Below, in pieces: positions 1-8,545 of a DNA stretch of 64,000 bases (its first letter is position 1; each line of letters starts with the position of its first letter). The DNA comes from Jatrophihabitans sp. (GTDB lineage Bacteria > Actinomycetota > Actinomycetes > Mycobacteriales > Jatrophihabitantaceae). Under the pieces are notes generated by a model. It was not told the DNA's origin and did no database searches. It worked only from the letters and a program-made list of their open reading frames with translations. Both the position numbers and the translations under genes were made by a program. The DNA is taken from contig DASWNX010000035.1 in NCBI GenBank assembly GCA_036399055.1, positions 49,642-113,641 on the forward strand, in the 5' to 3' direction.

Positions 1-1173
1 ACCCGCAACCACACCTCTGCGATCGAGTCGATCAGCTCATTCCCTGTCGTCACCGAGCCCACCGAGCGAACGGGCCTACGGCGGGCCCAGGTGGACGCGT
101 TCGGCTTCGGCGGGGTGAACGCCGTCGCCGTGGTGGAGCGGCCGGCCTCCGACCGGCCGGCCCCCGACCGCTCCGCTTCCGACCGCGCCGCCCTGACCCG
201 GCCGAGCGGCGTCGTGGTCAGCGCGCTCGGGCTGGCGGTTCCCGGCCTGGCCGGCGCCGCCGACCTGCTGTCTGTCACCCAGATCCCGCCGGCGTCGTTC
301 ACCCCGGCGGGCGTCGTCGGCAAGCGCGGCCTGCGTTACAAGGACCGGGCCAGCCAGCTGGCCCTGTGCGCGGCGGCGGCGACCCTGGACGAGGCGGGCC
401 TGCCGCGGTCGCGGGCGGAGCGGACCGAGGGGGAGTCCTTCGGGGTGGTGGTGGCCACCACCAACGGCATCTCCGAGACGGTCTGTCGGGTGTCGGAGAC
501 GATCCACGACGGCGGTGCGGTCAGCGCCGCGCCGATGGACCTGCCCAACGCCTCCGGCAACGTGGCCTCGGCCTCGGTGGCGATCTGGTTCGGCTTCGAG
601 GGCTTCAACCTCACGGTGGCCTCCGGGCCGACCTCCGGGCTGGACGCCATCTGGTTGGCGACGGCGGCGATCCGGGCCGGTCGAGCGCGCCGGATGCTCG
701 TCATCGGGGTGGAGCCGGCGGCGGAGGCGGTGGACCGGCTGGTCGCCGAGACCGCCCGCCGCCACGGCGGCGCGGCGCCGCGGGTCTTCGACGGCGCGGC
801 GGCGCTGCTGCTGGAGGACGCCGGCGCGGTGGCCGAGCGCGGCGGCCGGGTGCTGGCCACCGTCGGCGGCTATGAGCGGGGTCCTGACCTGGACACGGCG
901 GCGTGCGGCGCCCTGGCGGGGGACCGGCCCGGGCTCTGGCTGACCCCGTGCGGCGGCCACGGCGGGACCAAGACCGAGCTGGCCGAGCTGACCGGCGCCG
1001 ACACGGTGGGACTCGACGACCTGGTCGGTGAGGCCCTCGCCGCCTACGGGGTGCTGCAGGCTGCGGCGGGCGCCAGTTGGCTGGCCGGTCGGCCCGGCAC
1101 GCGCGCGCTGCTGACCAGCGGCGGCTGCTGGGGCGGCGAGTACGCCGGACTCACGCTGGTGAGCGCCCGATGA
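1..1173 (+). CDS. Ketosynthase C-terminus fused to a chain-length-factor-like domain (5' end outside window)
   Basis: The reading frame is open from base 1 and has no credible start here, so the gene begins upstream. The first ~50 codons are the end of a beta-ketoacyl synthase, finishing with DAFGFGGVNAVAVVE, the usual C-terminal signature. After a ~20-residue Pro/Asp/Arg/Ser linker a second thiolase fold follows in the same frame. Where an active KS has its nucleophilic Cys this domain reads ASGPTSGLDAI, with no Cys, and the HGTGT motif is missing, so it resembles a CLF. It ends with a Gly-rich stretch typical of KS C-termini. At about 310 residues this second domain is shorter than a standard CLF (~400). 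The stop overlaps the next start (ATGA at 1170-1173), so the two are translationally coupled. The fusion is seen directly; the decoy/chain-length role is inferred. Confidence 0.8.
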   Translation, partial: TRNHTSAIESISSFPVVTEPTERTGLRRAQVDAFGFGGVNAVAVVERPASDRPAPDRSASDRAALTRPSGVVVSALGLAVPGLAGAADLLSVTQIPPASFTPAGVVGKRGLRYKDRASQLALCAAAATLDEAGLPRSRAERTEGESFGVVVATTNGISETVCRVSETIHDGGAVSAAPMDLPNASGNVASASVAIWFGFEGFNLTVASGPTSGLDAIWLATAAIRAGRARRMLVIGVEPAAEAVDRLVAETARRHGGAAPRVFDGAAALLLEDAGAVAERGGRVLATVGGYERGPDLDTAACGALAGDRPGLWLTPCGGHGGTKTELAELTGADTVGLDDLVGEALAAYGVLQAAAGASWLAGRPGTRALLTSGGCWGGEYAGLTLVSAR

Positions 1174-1988
1174 CGGCGCGACGGGCCGCCCGGCTCGCCG
1201 CCGCAGGCCTGTCCGGCCCCGGCTGGGTCACCGCCGAGCAGGTCCGCAAGGCCTCCGGCGAGCCGACGATGCGGATCGGTTTCCTGCACGGGCTGCGGGA
1301 GAACACCCGATGTTGGGAGCGGGTCGTCGCGCTGCTGCCCGAGGACGTCGACGCCTGGGTGTTCCAGCTTCCCTGGGACGGCGCCCACGGCGACGACTGG
1401 GCGCTGGAGCGGGACCCGGGCGTGTGGATCGAGCGGGCGCTGCAGCAGGCGCCGGAGCCGTTCACCGTCCTGGTGGCGCACTCGTTCGGCGCGAACGTGC
1501 TGCTGGACTACCTGGACGCCAACGGGGCCCCGGACGAGCTCGGGCTGGTGCTGCTGGCGCCGTTCTACCGGGCGAGCCGGGAGGCCTTCGACTGGACGTT
1601 GATCAGCTATTACCTCAACGACTTCCACCACTTCCTCGCCAGCGGGATGACCGCCCGGCGCACCCGGCCGATCGATCCCGACGTGCTGCTGGGCATGAGC
1701 GAGAAGGTGCGCGGCTGGGTCGGCCCGTACGGCTGGCTGCGCTTCTTCGAACTGTTCTCCCGCACCCCGATGCTCGACCTGGAGGCGCTGACCCTGCCGT
1801 GCGCGGTCGTCGGCGGCGAGCTCGACGTCGCCTCCTACCCGGCCGACTGCCTCGCGTTGGCCGACGCACTGCCCAACGCCACCGTCGAGATCCTGCCCGG
1901 CTGCGGCCACCACCTGATGCTGGACGCGCCGCAGCGGGTGGCCGTGCTGATCCGGGAGCTGGCGCAGCGGCGGCGCCAGGCGGCATGA
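1170..1988 (+). CDS. Alpha/beta hydrolase, possible cluster thioesterase
   Basis: A 272-residue protein with an alpha/beta-hydrolase core. It has an oxyanion-side FLHG motif near residue 38, a nucleophile elbow AHSFGAN with Ser105, and a late GCGHH motif that supplies the catalytic His. It probably hydrolyses an ester or thioester bond. In this setting release or editing of the polyketide chain is likely, but the substrate cannot be read from sequence. The start overlaps the stop of the KS/CLF gene by four bases. A hotdog-fold gene follows after 37 bases, so all belong to one plus-strand operon running to about 5568. Confidence 0.8.
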   Translation: MTARRAARLAAAGLSGPGWVTAEQVRKASGEPTMRIGFLHGLRENTRCWERVVALLPEDVDAWVFQLPWDGAHGDDWALERDPGVWIERALQQAPEPFTVLVAHSFGANVLLDYLDANGAPDELGLVLLAPFYRASREAFDWTLISYYLNDFHHFLASGMTARRTRPIDPDVLLGMSEKVRGWVGPYGWLRFFELFSRTPMLDLEALTLPCAVVGGELDVASYPADCLALADALPNATVEILPGCGHHLMLDAPQRVAVLIRELAQRRRQAA

Positions 1989-2025
1989 ACCGACGCGACA
2001 GCAGCCGAGAAGGAGGACGCACCGA

Positions 2026-3018
2026 ATGACGACATCCACCGCGCAGGTGGTCACCGCGCAGAGCAGGCCGCGGTACGAGGGCTCCAACATCAACACCTGG
2101 ATCGGCTTCAAGCACGTCATGTACGTGATCGAGGAGGCCGTCCTGGACTTCTTGCGTCAGTCCGGCCGGTCGCCGCAGGAGCTGTACGAGTCCTACGGCC
2201 TGGGGGTCGACATCGTCGACTCCGACGCCCGGATCCTCACCGCGCTGCACATCGACGACGTCACCCGCACCGAGGTCACCCAGCAGCCCGACGACGGCAG
2301 CGGCGAGCTGGCCTTCCGGACGGTGACCTACGTCGACCGGGCCGGCCAGAACGGCGCCGCGACGGTCAAGGCGGTGACCGCGAAGGTCCGCCTGGTGCTG
2401 CGCAAGGCGGCGGACGCGCCGGAGACGCCGGCTGACCTGGCCCCCATCACGGTCGCCGAGATCCGCCGGGGCCCCGCCCAGTCGCAGCCGGCGGGCGCTG
2501 GCGACAGCGGGGCGACGCTGGTCGGCCGCGGCGTGGTGGGCCCGGCTGACGAGGTGGCCAGGGCGCTGGGCGAGGGCCGCAACGCGGTGGTCTGGCGCTG
2601 GCGGATCCCGTACTTCTACTGCCACTTCAACGAGCGGATCCAGCACTCGGGTTACCTGCGGATCATGGAGGAGGTCGTCGACCTCTTCCTGGCCGAGCGG
2701 GGCATCTCCATCCGCACCCTGCTCGCGGGCCAGCGCTGGATCCCGGTCGTCCCGCAGGCCCGGGTGGAGATCCTGCGTGAGGCGCTGATGGAGGAGGAGC
2801 TCTACACCGTGTTCACGGTGGAGACCGTCTTCAAGGACCTGACGTACACAGCCGCGATGGACTGCTACGTCGTCCGCGACGGCGAGTTGCTGCACACCGC
2901 CACCGGCCGGATCACCCACGGCTACGCGGTGACGCTGGACCGGCACAACTGGCAGGTGGTGCCGTTTGACGCCAAGACGATCGCGGCGCTGAACAACGAG
3001 CAAGGAGGTGCGGTGTGA
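2026..3018 (+). CDS. Double-hotdog acyl-thioesterase-like protein
   Basis: A 330-residue protein made of two 4HBT/YbgC-type hotdog halves. The first covers roughly residues 15-130 (begins near YEGSNINTWIGF) and the second roughly 195-310 (begins near IPYFYCHFNERIQHSGY). Each half has the long central helix (VIEEAVLDF and IMEEVVDLF). Such tandem hotdogs hydrolyse acyl-CoA or acyl-ACP thioesters or act as dehydratases. The lack of a FabZ-type GHFPxxP motif favours a thioesterase. A strong AGGAGG stands before the start and another (3004-3008) precedes the next gene. The stop codon overlaps the start of the following SnoaL-like gene. Confidence 0.75.
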   Translation: MTTSTAQVVTAQSRPRYEGSNINTWIGFKHVMYVIEEAVLDFLRQSGRSPQELYESYGLGVDIVDSDARILTALHIDDVTRTEVTQQPDDGSGELAFRTVTYVDRAGQNGAATVKAVTAKVRLVLRKAADAPETPADLAPITVAEIRRGPAQSQPAGAGDSGATLVGRGVVGPADEVARALGEGRNAVVWRWRIPYFYCHFNERIQHSGYLRIMEEVVDLFLAERGISIRTLLAGQRWIPVVPQARVEILREALMEEELYTVFTVETVFKDLTYTAAMDCYVVRDGELLHTATGRITHGYAVTLDRHNWQVVPFDAKTIAALNNEQGGAV

Positions 3019-3425
3019 GCAGTCCTAGTCCCTGGGTCAACCTGGACCGGGCCAAGCGGGCGATCGAGCTCTTCCACGCGGGCAAGGTCGAGCTGATGCG
3101 GCCGATGCTCGCCGAGGACGTCCTCTGGCGGGTGCCGCACAGCCACCCGCTGGCCGCCGACATCGTCGGGATCGACAACGTGCTGGCGTTCTTCAAGCGC
3201 GTGCAGACCGACACCGATCGCACGTTCCAAGCCGAGGTGCTGGAGTTGCTCGGCAACGAGCGCAACATCTTCTGCCTGATGCACGTCCGCGCCAAGCGCG
3301 GCGGCAAGACGCTAGACCAGAAAGTGATCAACATCTGGAAGCTCCGGCCCGAGGACGGCAAGGTCTACGAGCGGGAGCTGTACATGGAGGACCAACCGGC
3401 CTCCGACGAATTCTGGGCGTACTGA
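3015..3425 (+). CDS. SnoaL-like (NTF2-fold) protein 1
   Basis: A 136-residue single-domain NTF2/SnoaL-like protein starting at GTG, with AGGAGG about seven bases upstream. Family hallmarks are the short length, the N-terminal helix (AIELFHAGKVELM), the DVLWRVPHSHPLAADIVG stretch that lines the pocket, and the aromatic C-terminus DEFWAY. SnoaL relatives in polyketide clusters are cyclases, hydroxylases or non-catalytic binding proteins, so the exact reaction is open. It is paralogous to the next gene, sharing the order of the HPL(A/S)xxIVG and EFWAY/NKFWSA elements. Confidence 0.75.
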   Translation: MSSPSPWVNLDRAKRAIELFHAGKVELMRPMLAEDVLWRVPHSHPLAADIVGIDNVLAFFKRVQTDTDRTFQAEVLELLGNERNIFCLMHVRAKRGGKTLDQKVINIWKLRPEDGKVYERELYMEDQPASDEFWAY

Positions 3426-3470
3426 CTCGGTGCGCCGCCTCACCCACCTGTCCAGCGGAAGGGAACACCC

Positions 3471-3950
3471 ATGACGTCGATCAAGAACGTCACCACTCTC
3501 ACGGCCGACACCGCCGTGGATGTGGCCAAGAGCTACAAGGGCACCTCGATGGCCGACCACCCGATGATCAAGCTCCTCGCCGCCGGCCACGTCCGGTACG
3601 GCAAGCTCAGTTTGGACTTGCTCCGTAAGGGCATCGCTGACGACGTGGTGTGGTACACCCCCGGGGACCACCCGCTGTCGGGAAGGATCGTCGGCATCGA
3701 GGGCGTCCTGGACTGGCTGCGGGAGAGCGCCGAGGTCACCGACGGCACCTTCCGGGTCGACATGCACCGCATCGTCGCCGACGACGAGGTGGCCGCGGTC
3801 ATCTCGACCTACCGCGGCGAGCGCAAGGGCATGATCCTGGAGATGCCGGGCGTGCAGACCTTCCGGCGTGACATGACGACGAACAAGATCGTGGAGGCCC
3901 GGATCTGGGTCTATGACGACGTGTTCGTCAACAAGTTCTGGTCGGCGTGA
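3471..3950 (+). CDS. SnoaL-like (NTF2-fold) protein 2
   Basis: A 159-residue SnoaL-like protein, with GGAAGGG upstream of the ATG. The core parallels the preceding gene: DDVVWYTPGDHPLSGRIVG, then a helix, strands and an aromatic C-terminal NKFWSA. It has about 30 extra N-terminal residues. Two adjacent SnoaL paralogues suggest a heteromeric enzyme or two successive steps on one intermediate. The MoaD-like gene begins seven bases after its stop. Confidence 0.75.
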   Translation: MTSIKNVTTLTADTAVDVAKSYKGTSMADHPMIKLLAAGHVRYGKLSLDLLRKGIADDVVWYTPGDHPLSGRIVGIEGVLDWLRESAEVTDGTFRVDMHRIVADDEVAAVISTYRGERKGMILEMPGVQTFRRDMTTNKIVEARIWVYDDVFVNKFWSA

Positions 3951-3957
3951 GACCCGG

Positions 3958-4233
3958 ATGCGCATCAAGCTCCCAGCCGCGCTGAACCAGGGAGGCTCGC
4001 CCGGGATGGTCAATCTCGACATCCCGGCGCAGTCCACCCTTGGTTCGGTGCTGCAGGATCTGGAGAGGCACATCCCCGGCGCGACCAGCAAGATAGTCAG
4101 CACGGACGGCAAGCTGTACGGCTACGTCAACCTGTACGTCAACGGCGACGACGTCCGTCACGGCAAGGGGCTGGACACCCCGGTCAGCGAGCACGACGAG
4201 GTGCTCATCCTGCCGGCGATCAGCGGCGGATAG
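3958..4233 (+). CDS. MoaD/ThiS-family ubiquitin-like sulfur carrier protein
   Basis: A 91-residue beta-grasp protein. It opens MRIKLPAAL, contains the TLGSVLQDLE helix, a YVNLYVNGDD strand pair and the DEVLILPAISGG C-terminus. The exposed Gly-Gly is what a carrier needs for adenylation and thiocarboxylate formation, and the ILPAISGG ending is typical of MoaD-like proteins. Housekeeping moaD/thiS genes usually lie with cofactor genes. This one is seven bases after a SnoaL gene inside a polyketide operon, so a dedicated carrier for sulfur incorporation is a reasonable inference. No MoeB/ThiF-type activating enzyme is visible in the window, so it would have to be borrowed or lie upstream. Confidence 0.8.
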   Translation: MRIKLPAALNQGGSPGMVNLDIPAQSTLGSVLQDLERHIPGATSKIVSTDGKLYGYVNLYVNGDDVRHGKGLDTPVSEHDEVLILPAISGG

Positions 4234-4269
4234 CGACGCGGCCCGCGACCGCGGGTCGCGTCACGAGGT

Positions 4270-4341
4270 GAGGTCCTGGCGGCGACGAGCCGCGCTGACG
4301 AGGTGGAGGTCCTGGTGACGACGAGCCGCGCCGATGATCGT
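4270..4341 (+). repeat. 36-bp tandem duplication spanning the start of the FAD gene
   Basis: Two imperfect copies, 4270-4305 and 4306-4341, begin gaggtcctgg and run through gacgagccgcgc. The period is 36 bp (12 codons). The upstream copy repeats the ribosome-binding segment and first codons of the FAD oxidoreductase gene but has GCG where the real start has GTG. Confidence 0.8.
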
Positions 4342-5568
4342 GCAGATTACGACGTGATCGTCGTCGGAGCCCGTTGCGGCGGCGCTCCGACGGCGATGCT
4401 GCTGGCGCGGCTCGGTCACCGGGTCCTCATGGTTGACCGGGTGACCTTCCCCAAGGACACCATCTCCTCGCACTTCGTCCACGCCTACGGCGTCGCCAGG
4501 CTCGCCCGCTGGGGCGTGCTGCCGGCGCTGCTGCGCACGGGGTGCCCGCCGGTCAACCTGATGACCTCCGACTGGGGGGAGATCACGCTCACCGGCACGC
4601 CTCCGCCGTACGAGGGGATCGACTTCGGCCTCTGCCCCCGCCGGTACATCATCGACGAGCTGCTCAACTCGGCCGCCGTGGAGGCGGGAGCCGAGTTCGA
4701 GGAGGGCTTCAACGTCGTCGGCCTGCTCGGTGACGGCGACCGGGTCACCGGCGTCCGCGGCCGGAGGAGGACCGGCGCCGAGGTGGAGGTCACCGCCCGG
4801 TACGTGGTCGGCGCCGACGGAATGCACTCATTCGTCGCGCGCGCGGTCGGCGCGGCGGAGTACGACACGGTCCCTCGGCTGACCACCACGTTCTACAGCT
4901 ACTTCGAGAACCTGCCGATGGACCGGCTGCTGATCCACTGGCGGCCCGGCCGCTGCGTGCCGGCGATCCCCACCCACGACGGCCTCACGGTCGTGCTGTG
5001 CGGCTGGTCCTACGACGGCTGGCAGGAATACCGCCGCGACATAGAGGGAAACTACTTCCGCACCATCGAGAGCCAGGCGAGCCCGGAATTCGTGGAGCGG
5101 GTGCGCAGCGCGAAGCGGGTCGCCAAGATCGTCGGCCACCACCATTCGGAGAACTTCTTCCGCAAGCCCTACGGGGCCGGCTGGGCGCTGGTGGGCGACG
5201 CCGGCTACCACAAGGACCCGGTGACGGCGTTGGGCATGTCCGACGCGTTCCGCGACAGCGAGTTCCTCGCCCAGGCGCTGGATGAGACGCTGTCCGGGCG
5301 GCGGCCGGCGGCCGAGGCCCTCGGCGACTACGAGCGTCGCCGCAACGAGGCCGGCAAGCCGCTCTACGACTACACGATCGAGCAGGCCCGGTACGAGCCG
5401 CTGGCCGGCACTCGCAAGGCGGTGCTCAAGGCGCTGGCGAACAACGAGGAGGACCGCAACCGGTTCTTCGGCGTGCTGGCCGGCAGCGTGTCGGTCGAGG
5501 AGTTCTCCTCGTTCACCAACATGAAGCGGATCCTGACCAAGGCGGCCGACTTCGCCGACGCGGGCTGA
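4315..5568 (+). CDS. FAD-dependent oxidoreductase (geranylgeranyl-reductase/PHBH-like)
   Basis: A 417-residue flavoprotein. The dinucleotide-binding motif VIVVGARCGGAPTA lies near residue 15, the DG-type motif YVVGADGMHS near 165, and GWALVGDAGYHKDP near 290. This is the group A FAD monooxygenase/geranylgeranyl reductase arrangement. Expected roles are hydroxylation, epoxidation or double-bond reduction of the polyketide. The GTG at 4315 was chosen because GGAGG (4305-4309) sits five bases upstream; an in-frame GTG at 4303 is possible. A 36-bp tandem duplication covers this start. Last gene of the plus-strand operon, facing the convergent SDR gene. Confidence 0.8.
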   Translation: MTTSRADDRADYDVIVVGARCGGAPTAMLLARLGHRVLMVDRVTFPKDTISSHFVHAYGVARLARWGVLPALLRTGCPPVNLMTSDWGEITLTGTPPPYEGIDFGLCPRRYIIDELLNSAAVEAGAEFEEGFNVVGLLGDGDRVTGVRGRRRTGAEVEVTARYVVGADGMHSFVARAVGAAEYDTVPRLTTTFYSYFENLPMDRLLIHWRPGRCVPAIPTHDGLTVVLCGWSYDGWQEYRRDIEGNYFRTIESQASPEFVERVRSAKRVAKIVGHHHSENFFRKPYGAGWALVGDAGYHKDPVTALGMSDAFRDSEFLAQALDETLSGRRPAAEALGDYERRRNEAGKPLYDYTIEQARYEPLAGTRKAVLKALANNEEDRNRFFGVLAGSVSVEEFSSFTNMKRILTKAADFADAG

Positions 5569-5574
5569 TCGGGC

Positions 5575-6384
5575 TCACACCGTCAGGATCTCGCCGCCGT
5601 CCACCCCGATCACGTTGCCGGTCAGCCATGACGACCCGGCCTGGGCCAGCAGCGCGATGACGTCGGCGACGTCCTCAGGGGTGGTCAGCCGGCCGTGCGG
5701 GTTGGCCGCCCGGGCCCGCTCGCTCAGCTCCTGGCTCTCCGGGATCCGCAGGAACGACGGGGTGAGGGTGATGCCGGCCCGGATCGCGTTGACCGCGACC
5801 CCGCGTGGGGCCAACTCGACGGCGAGCTGGCGCACGTGCGACTCCAGCGCGGACTTCGCCGCCGACACCGCGCCGTAGGAGCGGGCCACCCTCGCCGTGC
5901 CGGAGCTGGTCATCGCGAAGATCCGGCTGCTCTGGCCGAGCAGGCCGACCCGCAGCAGGTCCTGCGTCCAGTAGACCAGGCTGTTCGCCATCACCGTCAT
6001 GGTCATGTCCAGCTGCCGCTGGGTCAGCGTCTGGTCGGCGTCGGCACCGTCGGCGTCGGGCAGGTACGGCGCGAGGGCGCCGAAAGCCAGGGAGTGCACC
6101 AGCACCCGGACGCTGTCGGCGCCGACCCGCTCGATGATGTCGGGCAGCACCCGGTCCCGGCCGGCCTGGCTGGCCGCGTTGTCGTTGACCAGGTGGACCT
6201 GCACGCCGTAGCCGGCCAGTTCCGCCCGCAGCGCCTCGACCTCGCGCAGCCGCTGGCCGGTGTCCAGGTGCACGCCGATGATGTGGGAGCCCGCCTCAGC
6301 CAGCCGCAGCGCGCAGGCGCGTCCCATTCCACTGGACGCGCCGAGGATCACGCTCCAGCTACCGGCCAGCTTCTGCTCGGGCAC
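5575..6384 (-). CDS. FabI/FabL-like enoyl-ACP reductase (SDR)
   Basis: A 269-residue Rossmann protein. It has an N-terminal GASSGMG cofactor loop, the VLVHSLAFG strand typical of enoyl reductases, and the catalytic pair Tyr170-x6-Lys177 (SYGAVSAAK). The x6 spacing distinguishes FabI/FabL-type enoyl reductases from ketoreductases (YxxxK). The end GNVIGVDGGE is standard SDR. GTG at 6384 has AAAGAGGAG just upstream. An enoyl reductase in a type II system implies that some double bonds are removed, which supports a reducing pathway. The CLF-like gene ends 35 bases upstream on the same strand. Confidence 0.8.
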   Translation of the reverse strand: MPEQKLAGSWSVILGASSGMGRACALRLAEAGSHIIGVHLDTGQRLREVEALRAELAGYGVQVHLVNDNAASQAGRDRVLPDIIERVGADSVRVLVHSLAFGALAPYLPDADGADADQTLTQRQLDMTMTVMANSLVYWTQDLLRVGLLGQSSRIFAMTSSGTARVARSYGAVSAAKSALESHVRQLAVELAPRGVAVNAIRAGITLTPSFLRIPESQELSERARAANPHGRLTTPEDVADVIALLAQAGSSWLTGNVIGVDGGEILTV

Positions 6385-6419
6385 AGGCTCTCCTCTTTCC
6401 AGGCGGGGGTGGGTGATTT

Positions 6420-7361
6420 CTAGGCAGGGGGGCGTAGCAGGACGGCGGCCACGTGCCCGTGCGGGCTGGCGGCGAGCACCAGCCCGCCGGCCGGCGCAGC
6501 CGCCAGGCCGGCCAGCTGCAGCAGCGGCGAGACGGTGAAGTCCCGGCCGTCGGCGCCGGTCAACTCCGCCTCGAGCAGCTCGATCCCGGCCTGCTTTGCC
6601 CATGACCGGCAGGCGTCGTCGACCTGGTCGCGCAGCCGGAACGACCCGGCCGGCGGCGCGTACGGCAGTGGGCCGGTCGCCCCGGCCAGCAGCGCGTCCA
6701 GCCGGGCGCCGAGCAGCGCCACCGGGTCCAGGCCCGGGGCGGCGAAGACGGAGAACCCTCCGGCCACCTCCGGACCGGTCCGCGGCGCCGCGTCGTCCGC
6801 CCGCTCCAGCACCACGCAGCAGGCGCCCTCACCGGCGGCGCCCGCGCCGATCGCCTCGGCGGCGGTGTCCGCCGGCCGCTCCTCGACCGCGCCGGCGATC
6901 CCCGCCCGTGCCCGGCCGCGCAGCAGCGCCGAGCGCATCGTGAGCACCGCCTCCAGGCCTGCGACCATCGGGTTGGTCAGCGTCAGGTTGAACGCGCGCA
7001 GCCCGTGCCGCATCGAGATCTGGCTGGCCGGGATGTTCACAGAGAAGGCCGGCGCCTCGGCCGGGCTGATCGCGTCGGCGCCCTCGTCGGCCACGATCCG
7101 GTCGAACCGGGCGACCACCGGGGCGGCGGCGAAGTTGGTGCCGATCGCGACGCCGACGTCCTCATCGGCCAGCGACCCGGGGTGAAAGCCGGCGTCGGAC
7201 ATCGCGAGCCCGGCGGCGGCCAGCACGTACCGGGTGGCTGGGGTGAGGTAGCGCCATCCGCGCGCGCCCAGGTGCGGCACCGGGTCGAACCAGGGCTCGG
7301 CGCCGCCCGGCTCCGGGTGCACGAAGCCGGCGCCGGTGAGCAGCACCGTGGCGGCGGTCAC
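6420..7361 (-). CDS. Chain-length-factor-like ketosynthase homologue without active-site Cys
   Basis: A 313-residue thiolase-fold protein starting at GTG 7361, overlapping the stop of the KS gene (GTGA, 7358-7361). It keeps the fold signature GVAIGTNF and the core strand FNLTLTNPMVAGLEAV, where the KS nucleophile position has no Cys. It also lacks HGTGT. The length is about 90 residues short of aromatic-type CLFs and matches the second domain of the gene at 1-1173. It is probably the non-catalytic partner of the KS at 7358-8530, shaping chain length. The C-terminus (PHGHVAAVLLR) replaces the usual FGFGGxNA loop. Confidence 0.75.
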   Translation of the reverse strand: MTAATVLLTGAGFVHPEPGGAEPWFDPVPHLGARGWRYLTPATRYVLAAAGLAMSDAGFHPGSLADEDVGVAIGTNFAAAPVVARFDRIVADEGADAISPAEAPAFSVNIPASQISMRHGLRAFNLTLTNPMVAGLEAVLTMRSALLRGRARAGIAGAVEERPADTAAEAIGAGAAGEGACCVVLERADDAAPRTGPEVAGGFSVFAAPGLDPVALLGARLDALLAGATGPLPYAPPAGSFRLRDQVDDACRSWAKQAGIELLEAELTGADGRDFTVSPLLQLAGLAAAPAGGLVLAASPHGHVAAVLLRPPA

Positions 7362-8530
7362 CGGCCCACCAGGACCGAGCAGTTGTTGCCGCCGAAGGCG
7401 TAGGCGTTGACCAGCACATGTCGCGGGGCCGGGGCCAGCGGCGCCGGCCCGGACAGCTCGATCACGCATTCCGGGTCCGGCCGGCCGAGGGGCACGTTCG
7501 GCGGGATGGCGCCCCGGTCCAGGATCAGCATCGCGGTGAGCAGCGAGAACGCGCCGGCCGCGCCGCCGGTGTGGCCCAGCATCGCCTTGAGGCTGTAGAC
7601 CGGCACGGTGGCGGCGCTCGGGCCGAGCACCTGGTGCAGCGCGCGGCTCTCCACCACGTCGTTGAGCGGGGTCCCGGTGCCGTGCGGCACCACGCAGCCC
7701 ACGTCGGCCGGGTCCACCCCTGCCTCGTCCAGCGCGGTGCGCATCGCCCGGGCGATCTGCCGGGCGCCGGCGTCCGGCGCGGTCGGGTGGTGGCCGTCGC
7801 AGCTCCAACCCGAGCCCTCCACGACACCGTAGTGCCGGTCCCGGCCGCGGGCCCGCGCGTGCGACTCCGACTCCAGCACCAGGAACGCCGCGCCCTCGCC
7901 GAAGATCGTGCCGACCCGGTCGGCGTCGAAGGGCCGGCAGCGCTCAGGGTCCAGCGCGCCCAGCCGGTTGAAGCAGGCCACCCCGACCCGGGTGTAGCCG
8001 TCGGCGCCACCGGCCAGCACCACGTCCGCGGCGCCGGTCGCGATCGCCTCCACCGCCAGGCTCACCCCGTAGGCCGAGGCGGAGCATGCCGTGCTCACGC
8101 TGATCATCGGGCCGGCGAGCCCGTACCGGGCAGCCAGCATCGAGCCGACCTTGAACGTGTACGCGTCCAGGCCCTGCGGCGTGCTGTCGGCCAGCCGGGC
8201 CTGCTCAGGCAGGCTGCAGTCGCCTACCCCGGTGCCCACCGCGACCCCGACCCGGGACGGGTCCGGCAGGTCGGCAAGGCCGGCGTCGGCCAGCGCCGCG
8301 CCGCCCGCGTGCACCGCGAAGGCAGACGTCCGGCCGGGCGAGCCGGCGCCGTCCGTGGGCGGCTCGGGAACCGGGCCGATCCCGTAGAGCAACCGGTTGC
8401 GCATCCGCGCGCCAGGGTCATCGACTGGTCGCGGGGTGCTGGTCGCGCTCAGCAGCCCGGACCAGTAGCTGTCCAGATCCATACCCAGGCAGGAGGCGAC
8501 TCCTAGGCCGGTGACCAGCACCCGTTCCAC
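7358..8530 (-). CDS. Beta-ketoacyl synthase (KS, type II system)
   Basis: A 390-residue condensing enzyme with an intact triad: Cys149 in STACSAS, His283 in HGTGTPLN and His320 in LGHTGGAAGA, plus Lys315 and the C-terminal NAYAFGGNNCSVLV. It starts VERVLVTGLGV at GTG 8530 with AAGGAG seven bases upstream. It would elongate ACP-bound chains with the CLF-like partner encoded next. An 8-bp inverted repeat (8546-8567) lies in its leader. The divergent P450 gene starts 144 bases away, so both probably share a regulatory region. Confidence 0.88.
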   Translation of the reverse strand: MERVLVTGLGVASCLGMDLDSYWSGLLSATSTPRPVDDPGARMRNRLLYGIGPVPEPPTDGAGSPGRTSAFAVHAGGAALADAGLADLPDPSRVGVAVGTGVGDCSLPEQARLADSTPQGLDAYTFKVGSMLAARYGLAGPMISVSTACSASAYGVSLAVEAIATGAADVVLAGGADGYTRVGVACFNRLGALDPERCRPFDADRVGTIFGEGAAFLVLESESHARARGRDRHYGVVEGSGWSCDGHHPTAPDAGARQIARAMRTALDEAGVDPADVGCVVPHGTGTPLNDVVESRALHQVLGPSAATVPVYSLKAMLGHTGGAAGAFSLLTAMLILDRGAIPPNVPLGRPDPECVIELSGPAPLAPAPRHVLVNAYAFGGNNCSVLVGR

Positions 8531-8545
8531 ACGCGGCTCCTTGCC

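Noticed and set aside
1615-3003. Long minus-strand ORF (462 codons) opposite the hydrolase/hotdog genes
   Set aside because: The translation is Arg/Gly/Ala/His-rich without domains, typical of a shadow frame in high-GC DNA. The plus-strand genes have ribosome sites and clear families.
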